Part shown: one piece after another, positions 9,528 to 20,322 of the stretch
Layout of the letters: every line of letters starts with the position of its first letter
Numbering within the stretch: position 1 is the first letter of the stretch
Assembly: GCF_000208925.1 (NCBI RefSeq)
Contig: NW_001914879.1
Coordinates: 7,818-71,817, forward strand
Direction of reading: 5' to 3'
DNA length: 64,000 nt
DNA from: Entamoeba histolytica HM-1:IMSS
Lineage: Eukaryota > Evosea > Mastigamoebida > Endamoebidae
Position numbers and translations under genes: made by a program
The notes under the pieces: model-generated
Told to the model about the DNA's origin: nothing
Seen by the model: the letters and a program-made list of their open reading frames with translations, nothing else
Database searches by the model: none

Positions 9528-12500
9528 AAAAAAGGTCAATTATTAGATATATCCATAATTGGATTTTCTTCATACTGAGAAGTGATTATTTCAGTTTCTT
9601 CAATATGCTCTATTTCTATAATAGAGTTCATTTCTAGCATGCTCGCATTAGATTGTTCTTCTTCTAATGTGCTGCCAGAATTGAATGCGTAAAACATTAA
9701 GTCTTTCATATTTTTGATAATAATTGTTCGTAGGATTTTGGGGAAGTCTAATTGTAATTTTAGTGTTTTTAATCTTCTTGCTGATTCTTTATGTATTAAT
9801 CCATTTATTGATAATATAACAGGTATTATTTCTACATATATTAATTCTCTATTATTTCTTATTTTCTCTTGTAATTCTTTGTACTTATTTATTTTATGAA
9901 TATAATTTAACTCTAAATTATTATCTTGACATATAGCAACATCTATAATATATCATTTCTTTTCTGTAATATTCTGATAATATATATCTTATCTTATAGT
10001 ATGGAAAGAATTGTCACTAACCAATAAATCTTTATTGTAAGTTATAACCATTTCATCATTATTAATACATTTAGGAGGATTATTAAAGTCAATAGCATCA
10101 AATTCATTAAATTGTGTAATTAATATATGTTTAAATATCTGTTTACAAACATATTCATGTTTTGATATTTGATTCTTTTTCATTACAGGACATCCTAACA
10201 ATATATGACTAATAGATGCTATTGTGTTATGATAATATTTACAGTATTTTAAATCATCATTTTGTAGTATTTTAGATTTAATACTTCCTGTCATAGTTAC
10301 TCCTTCTTGCATTTTTACTACTTTGAGGAATGCATTTCTTTTTATATTTAATGACCTCCAAGTGGCTACTGTTAATTTCTTATCATTGAAAGTGCCATTT
10401 GCACATCTTATATATTCTCCACATTTCTTTTCTTTCCATTCATTTAAATATCTTTCATTTAATTCTATTACATTCATTAATTCATTAAAATTAATCTTCT
10501 TACAAAATGTTTTCTTCATTCTTTTAATTATTCAATTTGGATTTTCTTTTATTATTTCTATCATTTTTCATATTCCTGTGTTTGATATTTATATTTTAAA
10601 TATATTCTTAATAATTCTTTACCACATTCATCTCTTGTTGACATTAATCCTATTCCCAATTCATTTATTTTAACATATAATCTACTTTTTGGGATATTTC
10701 TACTGTATAATTGGAGTTGTATCAATGAATTTCTTATTTGTTTATCTATCTTCTCCAATTCTCATAGTTTCCATGTGACAATACAAAATCCATATCTTAA
10801 TTTGGAGATTATATCACTATTAATCTTTCTTATTGTATTAAGACTGCTATATTTCATAGTATTTAATGATGATAAAATAGAAGATATATCATTTAATATT
10901 CTTGTACAATATTTGTTGATATTTACTTTATCTCCTATTTCAATACCAAGATATTTATAATGATTGTCATTAGTTATTCTTGGTAATTCAGCTAATTCTC
11001 CATTTATTTGACTATTAATATTAGTCATTATCCCACTCTTTTCTACATTAATTTTTAATCATATTCAATTAAATATTTCTTTAGTTAATTTGTGTGCTTT
11101 TCCATTTCATCGAGGTTATTAGTCATTATCTTTAAATCATCCATATACAATATGTGGTTTAACTGGACTTGTTTTTCTTCTCCATTCATTTTAATATTTA
11201 ATTTGTTTATTTGTTTATCTAATTGTTTAGATAATACATCAATAGATAATACAAATAAAAGTGGAGATAGGCTGTCACCTTGTATTATTCATCTTTCTAC
11301 ATTAATTATACTTACTCTTTCTTGATTATAATACAAATTAAGTTGTGTATTATTTAATATATAATATATTATTAATTACTACAAGTGGGATATTAAAATA
11401 TATTAAACATTGTTTAATCCATTGGTGGTTAATACTATCATATGCTTTAGAAATATCATAATATGTTTCTACCCACTTCCATTTACCCTTTAATAATAAT
11501 TGCTGGATTATAGTGTTGTATAATAATCCTTCTTTTGATGCATATGTGTATTTCTTACATCCAATTTGATTTAATGATAATTGTTTTTCAATTGGATTTA
11601 GCATCAGCTGGCTTTCTATTTTCATTTTTAATATTGATGTATATATTTTTAACAGACAATTTAAGCACGTTATTTGTCTGTAATTCTGTGGGTCTAATTT
11701 ATCTCCTTTTTTATATATTAATATTGTTCTTCATTGAATGAAATGAATAGGTATTTCATTAGGATTGTTTAACCATTCATTAAATAATTTTAATAAATAC
11801 TTCTTTGGTTGTTCTAAATATTTAATCCAAAATCATTGTATTTTGTCAATATTATTTTACTTTCAAATTATCAATGAATTTAATATCACAGTCTAGTTCA
11901 TTTAGAGTGATTATGAACATTCTATTATTAATTCTATTTTCAATTAATATTTCATATAAATTAATATTCAGGAAGTCTATATTAGTGTTAGTCTCATAGA
12001 TTCCTTTCCAGAAATTAATAATGGAGATATTATCTGGATATTCATCTTCTTTAGATTTATTTAGATGTTGTCTTTTTCCATATTTCATCATTTTATAATT
12101 CAATCTTATTCTTTTCAAATTATTCTTTCTTGCTTCTATTTCTATTATTTTCATCTTTCGGAGGTATTTATAATAGTTTATTTGTTCAATTGTTTTTACT
12201 TTAATATGATATATATCATTTTCTTAATATGTATTATTCTTTTTAATTTCATATATTGTTTATTATGGAGTAAAACTCTTAATCTACATATTTTTGATTG
12301 TAATATTCTTTCTATACTTTTCTTTCCACTTCTTTCTTGTTTATTTTTATTAATGATGTTAATAGTGGAAGCTACAGATTTAATATAATGATAATAATCA
12401 TCTAATGTATTGATTATTATTTCATTTTTATTAATAATATTAATTATTTGATGTATTTTCTTCTTATTGTAATAATAATTAATAAATTGTACTTCTTCTT

Positions 12501-12704
12501 GTTCTTTCATTTCTTCTTCTTTAAATACTTTCATTACCTCTTCTTCTTCTATTTCTTCTTTCTTGTTCATTCTAGTTATTATTTCTTTTAATTCATTATC
12601 TTTTCATTGATGTTTTATTATTTCTTCCTCCATTCTTCTATTGATTTCTCTTTTATTTTCATTCTTTATTTTAAATGTCTTCTTCAGTATTTCTTTATAT
12701 TCAT
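9528..12704 (-). mobile_element. Decayed EhLINE-like (R4-type) retrotransposon, 5' truncated
   Basis: About 3.18 kb on the minus strand, bounded by a 23-bp target-site duplication. Conceptual reading, allowing at least five frameshifts, gives a single ORF2-like polyprotein. It has a basic N-terminal part; KKGDKLDPQNYRQITCLN (about 11700); the RT block WVETYYDISKAYDSINHQW (about 11450); IIQGDSLSPLLF then LYMDDLKIM (catalytic YMDD, about 11290-11140); a CCHC-like region (CKYYHN and HILLGCP, about 10190-10240); and a restriction-like endonuclease core YIIDVAICQ...KINKYKEL (about 9950-9880). The reading ends in MDISNN-stop just before the poly-A/TSD. ORF1 is missing, so it is 5' truncated. Nine in-frame TGA and one TAA stop interrupt it. 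It is inactive. Confidence 0.93.
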
Positions 12705-12727
12705 AACACAATTTTCAAATAAAAAAA
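12705..12727. repeat. Target-site duplication, LINE 5' side
   Basis: Exact 23-bp match to 9505-9527. It marks the 5' (truncated) end of the minus-strand LINE. Confidence 0.85.
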
Positions 12728-13017
12728 TAATAAAAATATTTTATCGGTTGTGATAAAAAACATAATAACACAAGTTTTTTAATAACAAGAATTATATTTA
12801 TTGTTTTTATATTATTATTATTCATTAAAAAATGAAAGTGTTACGAGAGATAAATACTGTTAAAACAATAAGAGATATGTTAATAAAAGAAGAATGGTAT
12901 AAATTTACATTATAAGAAATAAAAAAATAAGAAAAAAAAAAAAAAAAAAGAAAAGAATAAAAATATTAAAAATCAAGAAAAAAAAAACTGAAAACTAAAA
13001 ATTATATTATTTAATAA

Positions 13018-13590
13018 ATGAGAATAATAGTATTTCTTGTTATGATTTGTGTACTTACTGAAGCACAATGTAATATGAAAATGGGATGCATGAAAAAATA
13101 CAGACAACGTGCATGTAAAAATGAAACAAAAAAATTAGAACGAATGGTTAAGAGGCTTGCATTTAAGAATAGAATTAATCGTAATAGACTTGCTACTATT
13201 GAGTCTACTTTTGTTTTACCAGAATTACCAGTTGACAGCGCTAGTACTACAACAAATAAAACAAATGTTTCTACAAAAAAAGAATTAACAAAAGAAGAAA
13301 AAGCAAAAATTGAATTAATAAAGAAAGACCAAACACCAAGTGAAGATAACATTTATGTTAAAGCAATGAATAGTTATTTTGCAACATTAAAACCTGTTGT
13401 TAAAGAAAAAAAACTTATTAAACGATATATTGTTCATACACCATGCACTGGAGATTTATGTAAATTCTTAAATAAGAAATTAAAAGTTCCTAAATGCAAA
13501 GATAAATTTAAACCAAGTCAATGTATGAAGTTAGGCTATAATTATAAGGCAAAAGTTCAAACTATGGCAAAACAAAAGTGTCTTCTTTAA
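13018..13590 (+). CDS. Small secreted Cys- and Lys-rich protein
   Basis: A 190-aa protein with an N-terminal signal peptide (MRIIVFLVMICVLTEA, cleavage near residue 16-18) and no later membrane segment, so it is probably secreted or lumenal. The mature part is strongly basic, with Cys in an N-terminal group (C18, C24, C33) and a C-terminal group (CTGDLC, KCKDKFKPSQC and a final Cys), separated by a Ser/Thr/Lys-rich linker. Even Cys pairing suggests disulfides. I do not recognise the family. It follows the LINE insertion by about 290 bases and has its own AT-rich upstream region. Confidence 0.75.
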   Translation: MRIIVFLVMICVLTEAQCNMKMGCMKKYRQRACKNETKKLERMVKRLAFKNRINRNRLATIESTFVLPELPVDSASTTTNKTNVSTKKELTKEEKAKIELIKKDQTPSEDNIYVKAMNSYFATLKPVVKEKKLIKRYIVHTPCTGDLCKFLNKKLKVPKCKDKFKPSQCMKLGYNYKAKVQTMAKQKCLL

Positions 13591-13683
13591 AACATTTTTT
13601 TTTAATATTTTATTGTTTTTTATTTAACAAAATTTTTTCTTTAAAAAAAAAACTTAAAAAGATTAATTTTATTATTTAATAGA

Positions 13684-14824
13684 ATGCAACAGAAACAAGT
13701 AAATGTTATTGAATTTTTTAGTGGAATTGGTGGATTACGTTCAAGTTATGAACGATCTTCAATTAATATAAATGCAACATTTATACCATTTGATATAAGT
13801 TTGAAGATAATATAATAAAAGGAATATCAAAATAAATATTCACAATAATTATAGATGAAATTGCAAATAAAATATACTCAAAGAATTTTAAAGAAGAAGT
13901 ACAAGTAGTTTGTAATGATTATATTTATTAAAAAAGAGTAATACATAATAAATTATTTATTTAATAGAAAAATTTAGATAGCATTTCAATAAAACAAATA
14001 GAATCTTTAAATTGTAATACATGGTTTATGAGTCCACCTTGTCAACCATATAATAATTCAATAATGTCTAAACATAAAGATATTAATGATCCAAGAGCAA
14101 AAAGTGTATTACATTTATATCGTGATATTCTTCCATATTTAATAAATAAACCAAAACATATTTTTATTGAAAATGTTCCATTATTTAAAGAATCACTTGT
14201 TTTTAAAGAAATTTATAATATTCTTATTAAAAATCAATATTATATTAAAGACATTATTTGTTCTCCTATTGATATTGGAATTCCAAATAGTAGAACTCGT
14301 TATTATGTTATGGCAAGATTAACTCCTTTTAAAAATGAAATTCAATTACATCAAGAAAAAGAGTCAATGATATCAAATTATTTAGATAATAATGTAAATG
14401 AGTCTTATTCTATTCCTTCAGATTTAATTTTAAAGAAAGGAATGTTATTTGGTTTGTTTTTTAATATATTTTAAATAAAAACATTGAAAATGGATTTAAT
14501 TGAAAAGATATTGTTGGTAAAGATGATAAAAGGACTTGTTGTTTTACTAAGTCATATACTAAAATTGTTGAAGGAACTGGTTCTATTTATTGTCCAATAG
14601 AACCTCATTTTATTCCAGTAAAAAAGGCTGAAGATTTACTTAATAAAAATTTAAGATATTTTACTCCAAATGAAATAAAAAAAATTCACGGATTTTCTTC
14701 TAATTTTACAACTCAAATTGATGGATTAACTGATAAACAACAATATCAATGTCTTGGTAATAGCGTCTCTTGCTTTGTTATAGCACAATTAATGGAATAT
14801 TTATTCGATGACTTAAAAGAATAA
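13684..14824 (+). CDS. DNMT2: Dnmt2-type tRNA/DNA cytosine-5 methyltransferase, four exons
   Basis: Four exons (13684-13798, 13855-13907, 13968-14451, 14508-14824) give an intact 322-aa frame. The introns are 56, 60 and 56 nt, with 5' ends GTTTGA, GTTTGT and GTTTGT and 3' ends TAG, TAG and AAG. Motif order is that of Dnmt2: FFSGIGGLR (AdoMet), SPPCQPYNN (catalytic Cys), ENVPLF, SRTRYYV, the Dnmt2-typical CFTKSYTKIVEGTGS, and LGNSVSC at the C-terminus. Dnmt2 enzymes methylate C38 of tRNA-Asp; the E. histolytica enzyme Ehmeth is known for tRNA and weak DNA methylation. All catalytic motifs are present. At first glance the locus looks frameshifted, but splicing explains every break. Confidence 0.93.
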
Positions 14825-14972
14825 ATTATTATTTATTTCAACTTTTGAATTGAATTAATTTATTTTTCAAGTTAAATTGAAAATTGTTTGTTTCATTTTG
14901 GATATACCAAATAAAAATAATTTAATTTAAAAGTCCAAAACATCGAAAACTAATGATTTTCATAATTTCTAA

Positions 14973-15065
14973 AAAGCAAAAATGATGAAAAAAGAAAAAA
15001 GTCCTGGAGTTCCAACCAGGATGAATATCCATGATGATAAACTAATCTTCTCACTGATTTGCTTT
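14973..15065 (+). ncRNA. Candidate C/D box snoRNA
   Basis: A perfect 8-bp terminal stem (AAAGCAAA at 14973-14980 with TTTGCTTT at 15058-15065) encloses box C ATGATGA (14982-14988) directly inside its left arm and box D CTGA (15054-15057) directly inside its right arm. An internal C'-like ATGATGA lies at 15031-15037, and a hairpin TCCTGG/CCAGGA at 15002-15021. Length about 93 nt. The possible guide is the stretch just upstream of box D (ACTAATCTTCTCA). It lies between two convergent genes, outside coding sequence. Box spacing and stem are as expected for 2'-O-methylation guides; the target was not determined and D' is unclear. Confidence 0.7.
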
Positions 15066-15126
15066 ATTATTTTATTATATAATAATAATTAAAATACTAA
15101 TAAATAGAAAATAAAGAAATTAATTA

Positions 15127-16122
15127 TTAAAGAAGATCAATGTAATTACGTACTGATACATATGACTGAGTATAAAGCATATTAGAAAAATGAAGAATTT
15201 TATTAATTGAAATTGGTTTTAACGATTTTAAATCAGATTCAATAGAAGTAGATTGAAGAAGTTCTGAATGATAAGAAACTATTAATGCACTAATAACATA
15301 TAAACAAAAAGAAGGATGAGTTGCAATTAAATAGTCCATCAATTTTAAAGAATCATCTAAAGAATAAAGGGTTAAACAATAACTTTGTAACCAAGGTTCT
15401 ATTACATCAATATATTGAACAATATGAAGACAAAGATCCATATCTACAATAGATAAAATACTAATTAAGGCATATTTCCAAGCTTTTTTATTTGAATAAT
15501 GAATAGATTGTTTTGATAAAAATGCAATACAACAATAAAATGTATTTAATTCATTTGTTACAGACAAAAATACATTTATTAAATGTATAATTGTATTAAT
15601 ATTATACCATTGTTGATTTCTTTTATCAAACCAATTAACAATTGCATTACTAATTTTTTGAACTATTTTGTTTTGAGTTAATTCAATTATTGTTTGATTT
15701 AATCGAGATAAATTACAATATTGAATATATTCATCAGTATTTAATGGTTTTCTTTTTAATAGTATTGCCCATACTTTTTCTCTTAATTCTTTTTCTTCTT
15801 CTTTAAATCCTTCTACTAAAACAGATTTTCTTAGTTCAAAGAAATTTCCTATTTTATTTTTAAAAACTGAACTTATACTCTCTTCATGATAATCAATTTC
15901 AACATTTTTTAATGTTTTTAATTGTTTTATATCTTTTGGTTTCTCTTTTTCTTCTTCTTTTTTTTCTTCTTCTTCTTCAAACGCAGTGTCCCAATCACTT
16001 CCTATATCTAAAAATTCATTAGAAATATTTGGCTTTGTTGACTCTGGAGATCCAATATTAAATTCACTAATATCATTAAGTTCATCTAAATTAAAATCAT
16101 TATCATATGTTGTAAGACTCAT
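15127..16122 (-). CDS. TBC-domain-like protein, probably without GAP fingers
   Basis: A 331-aa protein. Residues 1-75 are acidic and disordered (FEEEEEKKEEEKEKPKD). From about residue 105 a TBC-like start (EKELREKVWAILLKRKPL) leads into a helical domain, ending with LMDYLIATHPSFCLYVISAL, which resembles the end of TBC domains. The usual arginine finger (IxxDxxR) and glutamine finger (YxQ) are not visible. It may therefore be a pseudo-GAP or scaffold, like TBC1D7-type proteins, rather than an active RabGAP. It ends close to the snoRNA candidate. Family call moderate; function inferred. Confidence 0.65.
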   Translation of the reverse strand: MSLTTYDNDFNLDELNDISEFNIGSPESTKPNISNEFLDIGSDWDTAFEEEEEKKEEEKEKPKDIKQLKTLKNVEIDYHEESISSVFKNKIGNFFELRKSVLVEGFKEEEKELREKVWAILLKRKPLNTDEYIQYCNLSRLNQTIIELTQNKIVQKISNAIVNWFDKRNQQWYNINTIIHLINVFLSVTNELNTFYCCIAFLSKQSIHYSNKKAWKYALISILSIVDMDLCLHIVQYIDVIEPWLQSYCLTLYSLDDSLKLMDYLIATHPSFCLYVISALIVSYHSELLQSTSIESDLKSLKPISINKILHFSNMLYTQSYVSVRNYIDLL

Positions 16123-16298
16123 TTGATATTATATTTCATTTTTTTAGTTCTTTTAGTTAAAAATTATTTTATATTTATTTCTTTTTTTTTTTTTCTCTTT
16201 TTTTTTAATAACATTATTTTGTATCTTAATAACATAATTTTAAACTATATTTTTTAATTAAATTTACTATTAAATTAGAATTAATACAAAATTCTTCA

Positions 16299-18074
16299 TT
16301 AATTGAATTGAAGATTTATTATTTCTGTTTTTAACCGTTTATTTTCTTCTATTACTTCTTTAAATGCATTTAATAATTGGTTTTTACTTCTTCCTATTAT
16401 TTCACAAGACTTTTTAATTCTTTCAAATGGAGGAACTTGAATTTCTCTACTAGGACGAAGGACATTAATTGTAGTAAAATCAAAAGGATTAGGATGCATT
16501 TTAGATATATTTAAAGTTTCAATAAAATCAGTTTCTTTCCATCCAATATTTGATGCTTGAAAATTTTCAATTAAACAAAAGACAGACTCTATTGAAGTAA
16601 TATAATAAGTTTGTTCATCAAAAGGTTTATTCATAAAAGCTTTAATATAATCAATATTTGAAGCAAAAAATGGGATATTTGCTTTAATAAGAATATAAAC
16701 TAATGAAGGAAAGAAGACATCAGCAGATACAGGACCACTTTTTGGTAATGTTTTATAAATTATTAATTGAAGAAATTTTAATGAAGTTATAAGAATAATA
16801 GCTTTTTGATGAGGACTTTTATAACTATTAATTCTTCTAAGTTGTTGAATAGTAATTTCAATTCCATATTTACCTAATGGACAATCTAAAAAATTTATTT
16901 CTAAGTCTTTCAATTGAATAAATTGTAAAGCAAGAATTCTCCAATCTAAATCTCTATCTTTTTCACATGAACTTTGTATAATTTCAGTTGTTTTTTCAAT
17001 TAATGGAGGCCAAATATCATAAAATATTTGATGAGTAATAATTCCTTCAAAAGTTCTTCTCATATGATCTAAATTCATTTGATTTTGATATTCTTTAGGA
17101 ATTTTATTCATTATACCATTTATTACTTTTTTTATAAGAATACCTTGTTCTTCAATTGACTTATTACTAACCATTCTACTAAGGTTTTCTACTACTAATT
17201 GAATATAATTTTTAATATCATTAAATAACTTATTTTCTTCTAATTCTTCAGCAAATTGTAATGATTTATCTTCATATACTGTATAATACATCCAATCTTT
17301 AATATCTAAATTTAATTTATCTTCTTTGTATTTAATTATTCTCATATTATTCCATTTAAGTCCATTTAAATCATCAAATTTTATTCCCCAAGTACAACCT
17401 TCAATATTAAAAGGTCTTGATATTTTTAATACAGGTAAATCTCCTAATGGAGTAACAATAATACCATTTCCTATAATAGAAACTGTATCTTCTATTCCTA
17501 AACTATATGAATCTTCTTCACAAATAATTTCTGAAGGTAAATTAATATTCATATTAAATGGAAATTGTTTAAATGGATCAATACACATTTTCCATGGATA
17601 TGTTTTTGAATTATGTGGTTGAAAATAAATATCTATTTTGTCTGTTATTCTAAGATAATTTCCATTTAATGTAATACCTCGTTGTGATGCTGGATGTCTT
17701 CTAATAAGATGTGTTAAATAAAATTCTATTGATGGAGAAATAGTGTGTGGTAAAAGTAATGTACATCCATATTTTAATGCTGGAAGAAGCATTTCTTTAA
17801 ATAATGGAACATTACAATACATGTCATATAGTCCTGATGGTTTTTGATCTAAAAGAGCTCTTCCACCATGACAATTAATTGTAGTTTCAATAATATTATA
17901 CATTAATTGTTTAGGTAATGGTTGAACTATTTCTTCAATATCTTCTTTCCATGAAGTATCTTGTTGGTATCTTGTTTTTATTGATTCTGGATTTGGTGAA
18001 GTTAATGTAATAGAAGAAGAAAGTGGTTGTGAATTATGTTTTAATTTACTCAGTGTTTTTCTCATAAAGAACAA
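16299..18074 (-). CDS. VPS9-domain protein, Rab5-type GEF
   Basis: A 591-aa protein. The C-terminal half holds a VPS9 domain at about residues 400-520, with the signature SADVFFPSLVYILIKANIPF (conserved Asp) and DEQTYYITSIESVFCLIENF (conserved Tyr and helix). VPS9 domains exchange nucleotide on Rab5-family GTPases at early endosomes. A helical region of about 120 residues comes before it, as in Rabex-5. The N-terminal 250 residues form an uncharacterised globular part, and the last 25 residues are a short coiled coil. Start: ATG at 18074 (MFFMRK); the second Met at 18065 is also possible. Active residues look intact. Confidence 0.88.
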   Translation of the reverse strand: MFFMRKTLSKLKHNSQPLSSSITLTSPNPESIKTRYQQDTSWKEDIEEIVQPLPKQLMYNIIETTINCHGGRALLDQKPSGLYDMYCNVPLFKEMLLPALKYGCTLLLPHTISPSIEFYLTHLIRRHPASQRGITLNGNYLRITDKIDIYFQPHNSKTYPWKMCIDPFKQFPFNMNINLPSEIICEEDSYSLGIEDTVSIIGNGIIVTPLGDLPVLKISRPFNIEGCTWGIKFDDLNGLKWNNMRIIKYKEDKLNLDIKDWMYYTVYEDKSLQFAEELEENKLFNDIKNYIQLVVENLSRMVSNKSIEEQGILIKKVINGIMNKIPKEYQNQMNLDHMRRTFEGIITHQIFYDIWPPLIEKTTEIIQSSCEKDRDLDWRILALQFIQLKDLEINFLDCPLGKYGIEITIQQLRRINSYKSPHQKAIILITSLKFLQLIIYKTLPKSGPVSADVFFPSLVYILIKANIPFFASNIDYIKAFMNKPFDEQTYYITSIESVFCLIENFQASNIGWKETDFIETLNISKMHPNPFDFTTINVLRPSREIQVPPFERIKKSCEIIGRSKNQLLNAFKEVIEENKRLKTEIINLQFN

Positions 18075-18490
18075 AGTTATTAAAAGAACTTAAAATCTTC
18101 TTTTTTAAATTTAGATTTTTCTTTTTGTTATTTATTGAAAACAATTCTGGTATTTTACTTATTATAAAATCTTTTTTGTCTAAATTAATTGATTTAAATT
18201 TTCAAAAAGAACTTAAAAATAGAAAAGAAAATAAAGTTATTATTTTTTTTTTTATTTTTTTTTAAGTTAATTTACTCAAAAGTAAACTTAAATTATTTTT
18301 TTTTTTTTAAGTTTAAATAAAAAAAAAACAACAAAAGAAAATTAGAGTAGGAAATTAAATGAAGAAACAAATACAAGAGAATTAATATAAAATTAATAGA
18401 TAGATAATAAAAACAGTGTAATGAAAGATTAATTTTCTATAAATGAGATGAGAATTTGATTAGAAATAATGACAAAAAAAAATCTTTTCA
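18075..18490. other. Intergenic, no gene seen
   Basis: Dominated by long T and A tracts around 18240-18330 and short AT repeats. It serves as 5' region for the VPS9 gene and 3' region for the RhoGAP gene, both on the minus strand. Confidence 0.4.
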
Positions 18491-20322
18491 TTAAAAAGAT
18501 AACAAACTTACTTCATTCTGTTTTCGTTCTATCATTTGTTTTCTCTTTAAAGCCATTTCTTCAATTAATGAATTCCATTCTCCTGTAGGACAGGATTTAG
18601 TTAATGCAGGTTGTTCTTTCATAGTTTTGGCTTTAGGAGATTTTGATGGTACTAAAGGTTTTCTTTTTATTTCATTACCTAAAATATCATCTGTAGTTGT
18701 TGAAAGATTTATAATTTTCTTTTTATGTATTTTCTTTGATGAAGAATTTGCATAAACTTTATTTACAAGTTGTTGTGGACGAGGAGGTGGTGGTGGAATA
18801 TTTAAAGAAATATCAGATTTAATTTTTGGTTGATTTATTCTAGAGGAAGTATCATTTACAATTATTTCAACAGGAGGAGAAATTGTTTTAATAGAACCAA
18901 GAGTTTCAATAAATTCATGTTTTTCTTTACCAGAAATTAATGTAGCTCTTCTTTTTTTCATTGAATTTACATTATTTTTATGTGACATAGTATAAATAAC
19001 TTTTTGAGTATTAAAAACATATTTAAAATGTTCAATAAGAGTTTGTATAGCCATTGTACAATACCCTGTTTCTGTAATATCTGCTTTAGAATCATAAAGA
19101 ATACAAGGAGCTAAACAAATTGCTAAATTATTAGGTGTCATTAAACTTGGTCCATTAGCAATTTTAACTGCTAATTCAATAAAATAATGAAGAACAGTTG
19201 ATGCAATAGGAAGTTCACTTAATATCTTTTTCAATTTACATAAATAAATCATTAATGGAGTAGATTCTTCTTGCATTATATTAATATGAGGATTTTCATT
19301 CATTTGAATATAAACTGGTTTTAATGTTTGTATATTATCAACCATTTGTTGGTCATATTCACGGGTTGCTTCAATTATTTCTTTATATGCAGATGATGGA
19401 AATATTGGTTCTGGAAGATCTCTCATAAATTTCTTTAATGTAGCTGCAATAACAATACTATTCTTTTCTTCATATTCAATTAATAAAGGATATTTTGCAT
19501 AAAGTGCTACAGTATCAGCTCTTCCTGCAAGTCTAAATATTCCAGTTGAAGAATAACCAACTGTATAAAGAAAATAAAAGATTTTATGTATTTGAAATGG
19601 TAATTCATATAAAGATAATCCTTCATGTTCTATTAATGTTTGTAATGATTGATTTGAGATAGGAATAGTTGCATGTTTAATTTTATTTTTAAGGTCATAC
19701 GTTAATTGAGGAACAGTAAATTCTTTCATTGAGCGTAATTCTTCAACCGTATATTTTTCAATTGCAGTTAATCTATTTAAATCAATTGAAATATTAATTG
19801 ATATTGAATAAATATCAATAAGAGTAGTTTCCATAAATTCATAAGCTTGTATACTACATAAAGCACATGCATCAATATTCTTTTTTGTTCCACAATCAAT
19901 CATTGTTTTTTTAATTTGACTGATTAATGGAAATATACTTTTTTCTGCAACTTTTAATAATTCAGTTGCATTTGTAAAAGTACAACAAACATCCATTAAA
20001 GTTCCTTTAAATGCTTTTAATTTATTATTTGCATTACGAGTTATATCACTAATAAATCCTTCTGGATTTATTTGTGTTAATTGATCAAAAATATTAATTG
20101 TATCTGCTAATGCATTTGATAATGAATCGGTCATTTGGTTAATTTGATTAATACTCTTATTTAAATTTTGTAATAACTTTTTTTGATTACTTAATTCTAT
20201 ATACTTATCAATCTCTTTCTTAATAATTATTAATAACCCTTTGAATTATAAAACAAACTAGGTTCAGTTTTACTATACCACTCTTGTAAATCTTCTGGTT
20301 CATTACATTCAATTCTTTTCAT
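18491..20322 (-). CDS. RhoGAP protein with coiled-coil/BAR-like N-terminus
   Basis: The main frame (20134-18491) encodes 547 aa. The RhoGAP domain spans about residues 165-365: arginine finger GIFRLAGRAD, then LKKFMRDLPEPIFP and NNLAICLAPCIL, all conserved for GTP hydrolysis stimulation on Rho/Rac GTPases. Residues 1-150 are helical and may form a BAR/IMD-like membrane or dimer module. The C-terminal tail is disordered with a PPPPPRP run, a likely SH3 ligand. An upstream exon is probable: ATG at 20322 starts MKRIECNEPEDLQEWYSK, and an intron GTTTGT...AAAG of 44 nt joins it in frame to IDKYIELSNQKKLLQNL, which extends the coiled coil. The splice acceptor is the weakest part. Confidence 0.88.

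Noticed and set aside
13684..14824. Dnmt2 as a frameshifted pseudogene
   Set aside because: Three GTTTG...AG introns restore one open 322-codon frame with every catalytic motif.
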